Part shown: piece by piece, positions 38,601-49,872 of the stretch
Numbering within the stretch: the first letter of the stretch is position 1
Layout of the letters: every line of letters starts with the position of its first letter
DNA from: Auanema rhodensis
Lineage: Eukaryota; Nematoda; Chromadorea; Rhabditida; Rhabditidae
Direction: 5' to 3'
DNA length: 64,000 nucleotides
Assembly (NCBI GenBank): GCA_964057225.1
Contig: OZ059897.1
Coordinates: 21,824,001-21,888,000, forward strand
The notes under the pieces: model-generated
Seen by the model: the letters and a program-made list of their open reading frames with translations, nothing else
What the model was told of the DNA's origin: nothing
Database searches by the model: none
Program-made: the position numbers and the translations under genes

Positions 38601-39376
38601 GATTCCCCATCTCCATATTAGTCTAAAAACAAATTTTCATTGATATTGGTGCATGGTAACCATGACTTTGAAATTTACGTGAACTTTAATTTATGCTAAT
38701 TAAATGTACACGTGATGTGCACTTGGTATGTAACTCGCTTCACGTGAAAGATAAAGAGATGCGGTTTTCAAAATTAGATTCCCCATGTCCATATTAGTCT
38801 AAAAACAAATTTTTATTGATATTGGTTCATGGTAACCATGACTTTGAAATTTACGTGAACTTTGATTTATGCTAATTAAATGTACACGTGATGTGCACTT
38901 GGTATGTAACTCGCTTCACGTGAAAGATAAAGAGATGCAGTTTTCAAAATTAGATTCCCCATGTCCATATTAGTCTAAAAACAAATTTGTATTGATATTG
39001 GTGCATGGTAACCATGACTTTGAAATTTACGTGAACTTTAATTTATGCTAATTAAATGTACACGTGATGTGCACTTGGTATGTAACTCGCTTCACGTGAA
39101 AGATAAAGAGATGCGGTTTTCAAAATTAGATTCCTCATGTCCATATTAGTCTAAAAACAAATTTTTATTGATATTGGTGCATGGTAACCATGACTTTGAA
39201 ATTTACGTGAACTTTAATTTATGCTAATTAAATGTACACGTGATGTGCACTTGGTATGTAACTCGCTTCACGTGAAAGATAAAGAGATGCGGTTTTCAAA
39301 ATTAGATTCCTCATGTCCATATTAGTCTAAAAACAAATTTTTATTGATATTGGTTCATGGTAACCATGACTTTGAA
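32650..39376. repeat. Mosaic of duplicated blocks, periods 4400 bp (25 monomers) and 3696 bp (21 monomers)
   Basis: acaaatttgtattg lies at 32653, 34589, 36349 and 38989, and the rare ggtaatcatgac at 33025, 36721 and 37425. The pairs 33025/37425 and 34589/38989 are 4400 bp apart; 32653/36349 and 33025/36721 are 3696 bp apart. About 11-12 monomers at 32.95-34.97 kb match 37.35-39.37 kb with small differences such as agataaagaa at 37341. Agreement ends near 34977/39377, where one copy has gaaattt and the other gaagttt. Overlapping duplications of different lengths explain this better than a single clean unit. Confidence 0.75.
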
Positions 39377-42300
39377 GTTTACGTGAACTTTTATTTATGC
39401 TAATTAAATGTACACGTGATGTGCACTTGGTATGTAACTCGCTTCACGTGAAAGATAAAGAGATGCGGTTTTCAAAATTAGATTCCTCATGTCCATATTA
39501 GTCTAAAAACAAATTTTTATTGATATTGGTGCATGGTAACCATGACTTTGAAATTTACGTGAACTTTAATTTATGCTAATTAAATGTACACGTGATGTGC
39601 ACTTGGTATGTAACTCGCTTCACGTGAAAGATAAAGAGATGCGGTTTACAAAATTAGATTCCCCATGTCCATATTAGTCTAAAAACAAATTTTTATTGAT
39701 ATTGGTGCATGGTAACCATGACTTTGAAATTTACGTGAACTTTAATTTATGCTAATTAAATGTACACGTGATGTGCACTTGGTATGTAACTCGCTTCACG
39801 TGAAAGATAAAGAGATGCGGTTTTCAAAATTAGATTCCTCATGTCCATATTAGTCTAAAAACAAATTTTTATTGATATTGGTGCATGGTAACCATGACTT
39901 TGAAATTTACGTGAACTTTAATTTATGCTAATTAAATGTACACGTGATGTGCACTTGGTATGTAACTCGCTTCACGTGAAAGATAAAGAGATGCGGTTTT
40001 CAAAATTAGATTCCCCATGTCCATATTAGTCTACAAACAAATTTTTATTGATATTGGTTCATGGTAACCATGACTTTGAAATTTACGTGAACTTTAATTT
40101 ATGCTAATTAAATGTACACGTGATGTGCACTTGGTATGTAACTCGCTTCACGTGAAAGATAAAGAGATGCGGTTTTCAAAATTAGATTCCCCATGTCCAT
40201 ATTAGTCTAAAAACAAATTTTTATTGATATTGGTGCATGGTAACCATGACTTTGAAATTTACGTGAACTTTAATTTATGCTAATTAAATGTACACGTGAT
40301 GTGCACTTGGTATGTAACTCGCTTCACGTGAAAGATAAAGAGATGCGGTTTTCAAAATTAGATTCCCCATGTCCATATTAGTCTAAAAACAAATTTTTAT
40401 CGTTATTGGTTCATGGTAACCATGACTTTGAAATTTACGTGAACTTTAATTTATGCTAATTAAATGTACACGTGATGTGCACTTGGTATGTAACTCGCTT
40501 CACGTGAAAGATAAAGAGATGCGGTTTTCAAAATTAGATTCCCCATGTCCATATTAGTCTAAAAACAAATTTTTATTGATATTGGTGCATGGTAACCATG
40601 ACTTTGAAATTTACGTGTACTTTAATTTATGCTAATTAAATGTACACGTGATGTGCACTTGGTATGTAACTCGCTTCACGTGAAAGATAAAGAGATGCGG
40701 TTTTCAAAATTAGATTCCCCAAGTCCATATTAGTCTAAAAACAAATTTTTATTGATATTGGTTCATGGTAACCATGACTTTGAAATTTACGTGAACTTTA
40801 ATTTATGCTAATTAAATGTACACGTGATGTGCACTTGGTATGTAACTCGCTTCACGTGAAAGATAAAGAGATGCGGTTTTCAAAATTAGATTCCCCATGT
40901 CCATATTAGTCTAAAAACAAATTTTTATTGATATTGGTTCATGGTAACCATGACTTTGAAATTTACGTGAACTTTAATTTATGCTAATTAAATGTACACG
41001 TGATGTGCACTTGGTATGTAACTCGCTTCACGTGAAAGATAAAGAGATGCGGTTTTCAAAATTAGATTCCTCATGTCCATATTAGTCTAAAAACAAATTT
41101 TTATTGATATTGGTGCATGGTAACCATGACTTTGAAATTTACGTGAACTTTAATTTATGCTAATTAAATGTACACGTGATGTGCACTTGGTATGTAACTC
41201 GCTTCACGTGAAAGATAAAGAGATGCGGTTTTCAAAATTAGATTCCCCATGTCCATATTAGTCTAAAAACAAATTTTTATTGATATTGGTGCATGGTAAC
41301 CATGACTTTGAAATTTACGTGAACTTTAATTTATGCTAATTAAATGTACACGTGATGTGCACTTGGTATGTAACTCGCTTCACATGAAAGATAAAGAGAT
41401 GCGGTTTTCAAAATTAGATTCCCCAAGTCCATATTAGTCTAAAAACAAATTTTTATTGATATTGGTTCATGGTAACCATGACTTTGAAATTTACGTGAAC
41501 TTTAATTTATGCTAATTAAATGTACACGTGATGTGCACTTGGTATGTAACTCGCTTCACGTGAAAGATAAAGAGATGCGGTTTTCAAAATTAGATTCCCC
41601 ATGTCCATATTAGTCTAAAAACAAATTTTTATTGATATTGGTTCATGGTAACCATGACTTTGAAATTTACGTGAACTTTAATTTATGCTAATTAAATGTA
41701 CACGTGATGTGCACTTGGTATGTAACTCGCTTCACGTGAAAGATAAAGAGATGCGGTTTTCAAAATTAGATTCCTCATGTCCATATTAGTCTAAAAACAA
41801 ATTTTTATTGATATTGGTGCATGGTAACCATGACTTTGAAATTTACGTGAACTTTAATTTATGCTAATTAAATGTACACGTGATGTGCACTTGGTATGTA
41901 ACTCGCTTCACGTGAAAGATAAAGAGATGCGGTTTTCAAAATTAGATTCCCCATGTCCATATTAGTCTAAAAACAAATTTTTATTGATATTGGTGCATGG
42001 TAACCATGACTTTGAAATTTACGTGAACTTTAATTTATGCTAATTAAATGTACACGTGATGTGCACTTGGTATGTAACTCGCTTCACATGAAAGATAAAG
42101 AGATGCGGTTTTCAAAATTAGATTCCCCAAGTCCATATTAGTCTAAAAACAAATTTTTATTGATATTGGTGCATGGTAACCATGACTTTGAAATTTACGT
42201 GAACTTTAATTTATGCTAATTAAATGTACACGTGATGTGCACTTGGTATGTAACTCGCTTCACGTGAAAGATAAAGAGATGCGGTTTTCAAAATTAGATT

Positions 42301-45239
42301 CCCCATGTCCATATTAGTCTAAAAACAAATTTTTATCGATATTGGTTCATGGTAACCATGACTTTGAAATTTACGTGAACTTTAATTTATGCTAATTAAA
42401 TGTACACGTGATGTGCACTTGGTATGTAACTCGCTTCACGTGAAAGATAAAGAGATGCGGTTTTCAAAATTAGATTCCCCATGTCCATATTAGTCTAAAA
42501 ACAAATTTTTATTGATATTGGTGCATGGTAACCATGACTTTGAAATTTACGTGTACATTAATTTATGCTAATTAAATGTACACGTGATGTGCACTTGGTA
42601 TGTAACTCGCTTCACGTGAAAGATAAAGAGATGCGGTTTTCAAAATTAGATTCCCCAAGTCCATATTAGTCTAAAAACAAATTTTTATTGATATTGGTTC
42701 ATGGTAACCATGACTTTGAAATTTACGTGAACTTTAATTTATGCTAATTAAATGTACACGTGATGTGCACTTGGTATGTAACTCGCTTCACGTGAAAGAT
42801 AAAGAGATGCGGTTTTCAAAATTAGATTCCCCATGTCCATATTAGTCTAAAAACAAATTTTTATTGATATTGGTTCATGGTAACCATGACTTTGAAATTT
42901 ACGTGAACTTTGATTTATGCTAATTAAATGTACACGTGATGTGCACTTGGTATGTAACTCGCTTCACGTGAAAGATAAAGAGATGCGGTTTTCAAAATTA
43001 GATTCCTCATGTCCATATTAGTCTAAAAACAAATTTTTATTGATATTGGTTCATGGTAACCATGACTTTGAAATTTACGTGAACTTTAATTTATGCTAAT
43101 TAAATGTACACGTGATGTGCACTTGGTATGTAACTCGCTTCACGTGAAAGATAAAGAGATGCGGTTTTCAAAATTAGATTCCTCATGTCCATATTAGTCT
43201 AAAAACAAATTTTTATTGATATTGGTTCATGGTAACCATGACTTTGAAATTTACGTGAACTTTGATTTATGCTAATTAAATGTACACGTGATGTGCACTT
43301 GGTATGTAACTCGCTTCACGTGAAAGATAAAGAGATGCGGTTTTCAAAATTAGATTCCCCAAGTCCATATTAGTCTAAAAACAAATTTTTATTGATATTG
43401 GTTCATGGTAACCATGACTTTGAAATTTACGTGAACTTTAATTTATGCTAATTAAATGTACACGTGATGTGCACTTGGTATGTAACTCGCTTCACGTGAA
43501 AGATAAAGAGATGCGGTTTTCAAAATTAGATTCCCCATGTCCATATTAGTCTAAAAACAAAATTTTATTGATATTGGTTCATGGTAACCATGACTTTGAA
43601 ATTTACGTGAACTTTGATTTATGCTAATTAAATGTACACGTGATGTGCACTTGGTATGTAACTCGCTTCACGTGAAAGATAAAGAGATGCGGTTTTCAAA
43701 ATTAGATTCCCCAAGTCCATATTAGTCTAAAAACAAATTTTTATTGATATTGGTTCATGGTAACCATGACTTTGAAATTTACGTGAACTTTAATTTATGC
43801 TAATTAAATGTACACGTGATGTGCACTTGGTATGTAACTCGCTTCACGTGAAAGATAAAGAGATGCGGTTTTCAAAATTAGATTCCCCATGTCCATATTA
43901 GTCTAAAAACAAATTTTTATTGATATTGGTTCATGGTAACCATGACTTTGAAATTTACGTGAACTTTGATTTATGCTAATTAAATGTACACGTGATGTGC
44001 ACTTGGTATGTAACTCGCTTCACGTGAAAGATAAAGAGATGCGGTTTTCAAAATTAGATTCCTCATGTCCATATTAGTCTAAAAACAAATTTTTATTGAT
44101 ATTGGTTCATGGTAACCATGACTTTGAAATTTACGTGAACTTTAATTTATGCTAATTAAATGTACACGTGATGTGCACTTGGTATGTAACTCGCTTCACG
44201 TGAAAGATAAAGAGATGCGGTTTTCAAAATTAGATTCCTCATGTCCATATTAGTCTAAAAACAAATTTTTATTGATATTGGTTCATGGTAACCATGACTT
44301 TGAAATTTACGTGAACTTTGATTTATGCTAATTAAATGTACACGTGATGTGCACTTGGTATGTAACTCGCTTCACGTGAAAGATAAAGAGATGCGGTTTT
44401 CAAAATTAGATTCCCCAAGTCCATATTAGTCTAAAAACAAATTTTTATTGATATTGGTTCATGGTAACCATGACTTTGAAATTTACGTGAACTTTAATTT
44501 ATGCTAATTAAATGTACACGTGATGTGCACTTGGTATGTAACTCGCTTCACGTGAAAGATAAAGAGATGCGGTTTTCAAAATTAGATTCCCCATGTCCAT
44601 ATTAGTCTAAAAACAAATTTTTATTGATATTGGTTCATGGTAACCATGACTTTGAAATTTACGTGAACTTTGATTTATGCTAATTAAATGTACACGTGAT
44701 GTGCACTTGGTATGTAACTCGCTTCACGTGAAAGATAAAGAGATGCGGTTTTCAAAATTAGATTCCTCATGTCCATATTAGTCTAAAAACAAATTTTTAT
44801 TGATATTGGTTCATGGTAACCATGACTTTGAAATTTACGTGAACTTTAATTTATGCTAATTAAATGTACACGTGATGTGCACTTGGTATGTAACTCGCTT
44901 CACGTGAAAGATAAAGAGATGCGGTTTTCAAAATTAGATTCCTCATGTCCATATTAGTCTAAAAACAAATTTTTATTGATATTGGTTCATGGTAACCATG
45001 ACTTTGAAATTTACGTGAACTTTAATTTATGCTAATTAAATGTACACGTGATGTGCACTTGGTATGTAACTCGCTTCACGTGAAAGATAAAGAGATGCGG
45101 TTTTCAAAATTAGATTCCCCATGTCCATATTAGTCTAAAAACAAATTTTTATTGATATTGGTGCATGGTAACCATGACTTTGAAATTTACGTGAACTTTA
45201 ATTTATGCTAATTAAATGTACACGTGATGTGCACTTGGT

Positions 45240-48200
45240 ATGTAACCCGCTTCACGTGAAAGATAAAGAGATGCGGTTTTCAAAATTAGATTCCCCATGT
45301 CCATATTAGTCTAAAAACAAAATTTTATTGATATTGGTTCATGGTAACCATGACTTTGAAATTTACGTGAACTTTGATTTATGCTAATTAAATGTACACG
45401 TGATGTGCACTTGGTATGTAACTCGCTTCACGTGAAAGATAAAGAGATGCGGTTTTCAAAATTAGATTCCCCAAGTCCATATTAGTCTAAAAACAAATTT
45501 TTATTGATATTGGTTCATGGTAACCATGACTTTGAAATTTACGTGAACTTTAATTTATGCTAATTAAATGTACACGTGATGTGCACTTGGTATGTAACTC
45601 GCTTCACGTGAAAGATAAAGAGATGCGGTTTTCAAAATTAGATTCCCCATGTCCATATTAGTCTAAAAACAAATTTTTATTGATATTGGTTCATGGTAAC
45701 CATGACTTTGAAATTTACGTGAACTTTGATTTATGCTAATTAAATGTACACGTGATGTGCACTTGGTATGTAACTCGCTTCACGTGAAAGATAAAGAGAT
45801 GCGGTTTTCAAAATTAGATTCCTCATGTCCATATTAGTCTAAAAACAAATTTTTATTGATATTGGTTCATGGTAACCATGACTTTGAAATTTACGTGAAC
45901 TTTAATTTATGCTAATTAAATGTACACGTGATGTGCACTTGGTATGTAACTCGCTTCACGTGAAAGATAAAGAGATGCGGTTTTCAAAATTAGATTCCCC
46001 ATGTCCATATTAGTCTAAAAACAAATTTTTATTGATATTGGTTCATGGTAACCATGACTTTGAAATTTACGTGAACTTTGATTTATGCTAATTAAATGTA
46101 CACGTGATGTGCACTTGGTATGTAACTCGCTTCACGTGAAAGATAAAGAGATGCGGTTTTCAAAATTAGATTCCTCATGTCCATATTAGTCTAAAAACAA
46201 ATTTTTATTGATATTGGTTCATGGTAACCATGACTTTGAAATTTACGTGAACTTTAATTTATGCTAATTAAATGTACACGTGATGTGCACTTGGTATGTA
46301 ACTCGCTTCACGTGAAAGATAAAGAGATGCGGTTTTCAAAATTAGATTCCTCATGTCCATATTAGTCTAAAAACAAATTTTTATTGATATTGGTTCATGG
46401 TAACCATGACTTTGAAATTTACGTGAACTTTAATTTATGCTAATTAAATGTACACGTGATGTGCACTTGGTATGTAACTCGCTTCACGTGAAAGATAAAG
46501 AGATGCGGTTTTCAAAATTAGATTCCCCATGTCCATATTAGTCTAAAAACAAATTTTTATTGATATTGGTGCATGGTAACCATGACTTTGAAATTTACGT
46601 GAACTTTAATTTATGCTAATTAAATGTACACGTGATGTGCACTTGGTATGTAACCCGCTTCACGTGAAAGATAAAGAGATGCGGTTTTCAAAATTAGATT
46701 CCCCATGTCCATATTAGTCTAAAAACAAAATTTTATTGATATTGGTTCATGGTAACCATGACTTTGAAATTTACGTGAACTTTGATTTATGCTAATTAAA
46801 TGTACACGTGATGTGCACTTGGTATGTAACTCGCTTCACGTGAAAGATAAAGAGATGCGGTTTTCAAAATTAGATTCCCCAAGTCCATATTAGTCTAAAA
46901 ACAAATTTTTATTGATATTGGTTCATGGTAACCATGACTTTGAAATTTACGTGAACTTTAATTTATGCTAATTAAATGTACACGTGATGTGCACTTGGTA
47001 TGTAACTCGCTTCACGTGAAAGATAAAGAGATGCGGTTTTCAAAATTAGATTCCCCATGTCCATATTAGTCTAAAAACAAATTTTTATTGATATTGGTTC
47101 ATGGTAACCATGACTTTGAAATTTACGTGAACTTTGATTTATGCTAATTAAATGTACACGTGATGTGCACTTGGTATGTAACTCGCTTCACGTGAAAGAT
47201 AAAGAGATGCGGTTTTCAAAATTAGATTCCTCATGTCCATATTAGTCTAAAAACAAATTTTTATTGATATTGGTTCATGGTAACCATGACTTTGAAATTT
47301 ACGTGAACTTTAATTTATGCTAATTAAATGTACACGTGATGTGCACTTGGTATGTAACTCGCTTCACGTGAAAGATAAAGAGATGCGGTTTTCAAAATTA
47401 GATTCCTCATGTCCATATTAGTCTAAAAACAAATTTTTATTGATATTGGTTCATGGTAACCATGACTTTGAAATTTACGTGAACTTTAATTTATGCTAAT
47501 TAAATGTACACGTGATGTGCACTTGGTATGTAACTCGCTTCACGTGAAAGATAAAGAGATGCGGTTTTCAAAATTAGATTCCCCATGTCCATATTAGTCT
47601 AAAAACAAATTTTTATTGATATTGGTGCATGGTAACCATGACTTTGAAATTTACGTGAACTTTAATTTATGCTAATTAAATGTACACGTGATGTGCACTT
47701 GGTATGTAACCCGCTTCACGTGAAAGATAAAGAGATGCGGTTTTCAAAATTAGATTCCCCATGTCCATATTAGTCTAAAAACAAAATTTTATTGATATTG
47801 GTTCATGGTAACCATGACTTTGAAATTTACGTGAACTTTGATTTATGCTAATTAAATGTACACGTGATGTGCACTTGGTATGTAACTCGCTTCACGTGAA
47901 AGATAAAGAGATGCGGTTTTCAAAATTAGATTCCCCAAGTCCATATTAGTCTAAAAACAAATTTTTATTGATATTGGTTCATGGTAACCATGACTTTGAA
48001 ATTTACGTGAACTTTAATTTATGCTAATTAAATGTACACGTGATGTGCACTTGGTATGTAACTCGCTTCACGTGAAAGATAAAGAGATGCGGTTTTCAAA
48101 ATTAGATTCCCCATGTCCATATTAGTCTAAAAACAAATTTTTATTGATATTGGTTCATGGTAACCATGACTTTGAAATTTACGTGAACTTTGATTTATGC

Positions 48201-49020
48201 TAATTAAATGTACACGTGATGTGCACTTGGTATGTAACTCGCTTCACGTGAAAGATAAAGAGATGCGGTTTTCAAAATTAGATTCCTCATGTCCATATTA
48301 GTCTAAAAACAAATTTTTATTGATATTGGTTCATGGTAACCATGACTTTGAAATTTACGTGAACTTTAATTTATGCTAATTAAATGTACACGTGATGTGC
48401 ACTTGGTATGTAACTCGCTTCACGTGAAAGATAAAGAGATGCGGTTTTCAAAATTAGATTCCTCATGTCCATATTAGTCTAAAAACAAATTTTTATTGAT
48501 ATTGGTTCATGGTAACCATGACTTTGAAATTTACGTGAACTTTAATTTATGCTAATTAAATGTACACGTGATGTGCACTTGGTATGTAACTCGCTTCACG
48601 TGAAAGATAAAGAGATGCGGTTTTCAAAATTAGATTCCCCATGTCCATATTAGTCTAAAAACAAATTTTTATTGATATTGGTGCATGGTAACCATGACTT
48701 TGAAATTTACGTGAACTTTAATTTATGCTAATTAAATGTACACGTGATGTGCACTTGGTATGTAACCCGCTTCACGTGAAAGATAAAGAGATGCGGTTTT
48801 CAAAATTAGATTCCCCATGTCCATATTAGTCTAAAAACAAAATTTTATTGATATTGGTTCATGGTAACCATGACTTTGAAATTTACGTGAACTTTGATTT
48901 ATGCTAATTAAATGTACACGTGATGTGCACTTGGTATGTAACTCGCTTCACGTGAAAGATAAAGAGATGCGGTTTTCAAAATTAGATTCCCCATGTCCAT
49001 ATTAGTCTAAAAACAAAATT
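45240..49020. repeat. 6-monomer higher-order repeat (1056 bp) and longer relatives
   Basis: The marker caaaattttattg occurs at 43561, 45321, 46729, 47785, 48841 and 49017, giving spacings of 10, 8, 6, 6 and 1 monomers. The marker gtaacccgc precedes four of these. Within the last two intervals the order of variant monomers is constant: gtaacccgc with caaaatttt and actttgattt, then ccccaagtcc, then actttgattt, then two gattcctcatg monomers, then ggtgcatgg. This is a 1056-bp unit present about 2.2 times, evidently derived from the 8- and 10-monomer versions to its left. Confidence 0.85.
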
Positions 49021-49097
49021 TTATTGATATTGGTTCATGGTAACCATGACTTTGAAATTTACGTGAACTTTGATTTATGCTAATTAAATGTACACGT

Positions 49098-49583
49098 TTG
49101 AACGGGTTTATTGTTCGAATCACAGGTTAAAAGCGGAAACAATGTTAATAAATAGAGAAAATTGTAGATATACAGAAGAACCTTACAATACAAACATACA
49201 TAATAATTGGCTAGATATATGTAAATAAACGAGTCGTGCATATTTCCTTTTATTATGATAGCGTACAGCACTACTGGTGTGTTAAAGTTTCGAAGTTCTA
49301 GTTAGGTAAAGGAGAGAAAAGTTGTTCAGTGTAGATCACTGACCTCTGTAGTATTCTGACAGGTGCGGTGGAACTCTTGACATGAGTCGAGCCCGTTCTG
49401 ACAGTAAGAGGTAACTAACGCTTGATCCATATGACTAATGTCTATAGGATTCGGAGCATAGTAACAGGTCTCGGAGGTTAACTAGGAAACTGTCTAGCTA
49501 TAACATGCAGTGAGGCTAGCAGGCTAGTAATATGGAAAAAAATATACATGAGCAAGATTTCAAGTTACATTAATCAGAGCAGG
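49098..49583 (-). other. 3' UTR of truncated LINE copy 1
   Basis: About 486 nt without a credible gene. A short open frame at 49080-49271 runs from satellite through the 3' UTR and has no recognisable domain. The block at about 49385-49417 (gagcccgttct, then gaggtaact) and the following tatgact/atgtctata/agtaacag run match the 3' UTR of the full-length element in order, while the sequences between them have diverged. Such patchy conservation suggests a constrained RNA element. Confidence 0.75.
49107..49112 (-). promoter_or_regulatory. Poly(A) signal AATAAA of truncated LINE copy 1
   Basis: TTTATT on the plus strand is AATAAA in element sense, followed by CCCGTTC and then AAA where the satellite target begins. 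Its position near the 3' end matches the signal in the full-length element. No long poly(A) tail is present. Confidence 0.5.
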
Positions 49584-49872
49584 TTAAAAATCATTTAAAA
49601 TAACAGATAGGTGTTTTCTGAAGCTGGAGGTGTTTCTCAGTTGAATGATGTTTTCAGGAAGAGCGTTCCAGATTTGAATAGCTCTGTATTCAATTCCAGT
49701 TCTAGTTTCGCTTCTCCAAAGATCAGGATATTCAACATTCCATAGATGCCTACGAAGTGAATGTGCGTAGTGCTTGATAGTAAAAAAATTAAGGCTGTTT
49801 TCTGGAATGTTTTTAGTTATCTGATTGTGATAGAAGACGAGATCAATTAACAGTCTTCTAAAAGATAGAGAT
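49584..49872 (-). pseudogene. LINE ORF2 C-terminal remnant (about 95 codons), copy 1
   Basis: The remnant corresponds to about residues 753-845 of the full-length ORF2. Shared blocks are RRLL-DL-FY near its start, HSLRRH-WNV, then GIEYRAI--WN-LPEN-I, then SF-KHL. Roughly half the positions agree when aligned by eye. Reverse transcriptase catalytic motifs are absent because they lie upstream of the truncation. The open frame continues upstream into antisense satellite as far as an ATG at 49953-49955, adding 28 satellite-derived codons; this fusion is probably fortuitous. It cannot encode a functional enzyme. Confidence 0.88.

Larger units (their letters stand above)
8086..49097. repeat. 176-bp satellite array, block B (233 monomers)
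   Basis: The satellite resumes at offset 161 (8086) and runs to offset 164 (49097). The length is 41012 bp, exactly 233 x 176 plus the 4-bp target duplication, so there is no net insertion or deletion. Monomers differ only by substitutions. Recurring variant classes include gattcctcatg, ccccatctcc, ccccaagtcc, ccatgccc, gaagtttacgtgaacttttattt, cacgtggaagata, tcatgtgaaag with ggttatcaaa and gtctgaaaac, gaaagagaaagag, and actttgattt. The order of these classes defines higher-order units, listed separately. Two monomers next to the LINE (8231 and 8407) share the private variant acgtctacttt. I see no gene anywhere in this block. Confidence 0.98.
49098..49872 (-). mobile_element. 5'-truncated LINE copy, second lineage (copy 1)
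   Basis: 775 bp of non-satellite DNA lies between ACGT (49094-49097) and ACGT (49873-49876), again splitting a monomer after offset 164 and again on the minus strand. In sense it begins inside the ORF2 C-terminal region, reads to a stop at 49584 and continues through about 485 nt of 3' UTR with AATAAA near the end. Truncation at the 5' end is the usual result of incomplete reverse transcription. The coding remnant and 3' UTR are related to the 3509-8085 element but far from identical, so this is a different family or subfamily. Confidence 0.93.

Noticed and set aside
49080-49271. 63-codon open frame, repeated at 52851-53042
   Set aside because: It lies in the LINE 3' UTR, has no recognisable domain, and occurs twice only because of the 3771-bp duplication.
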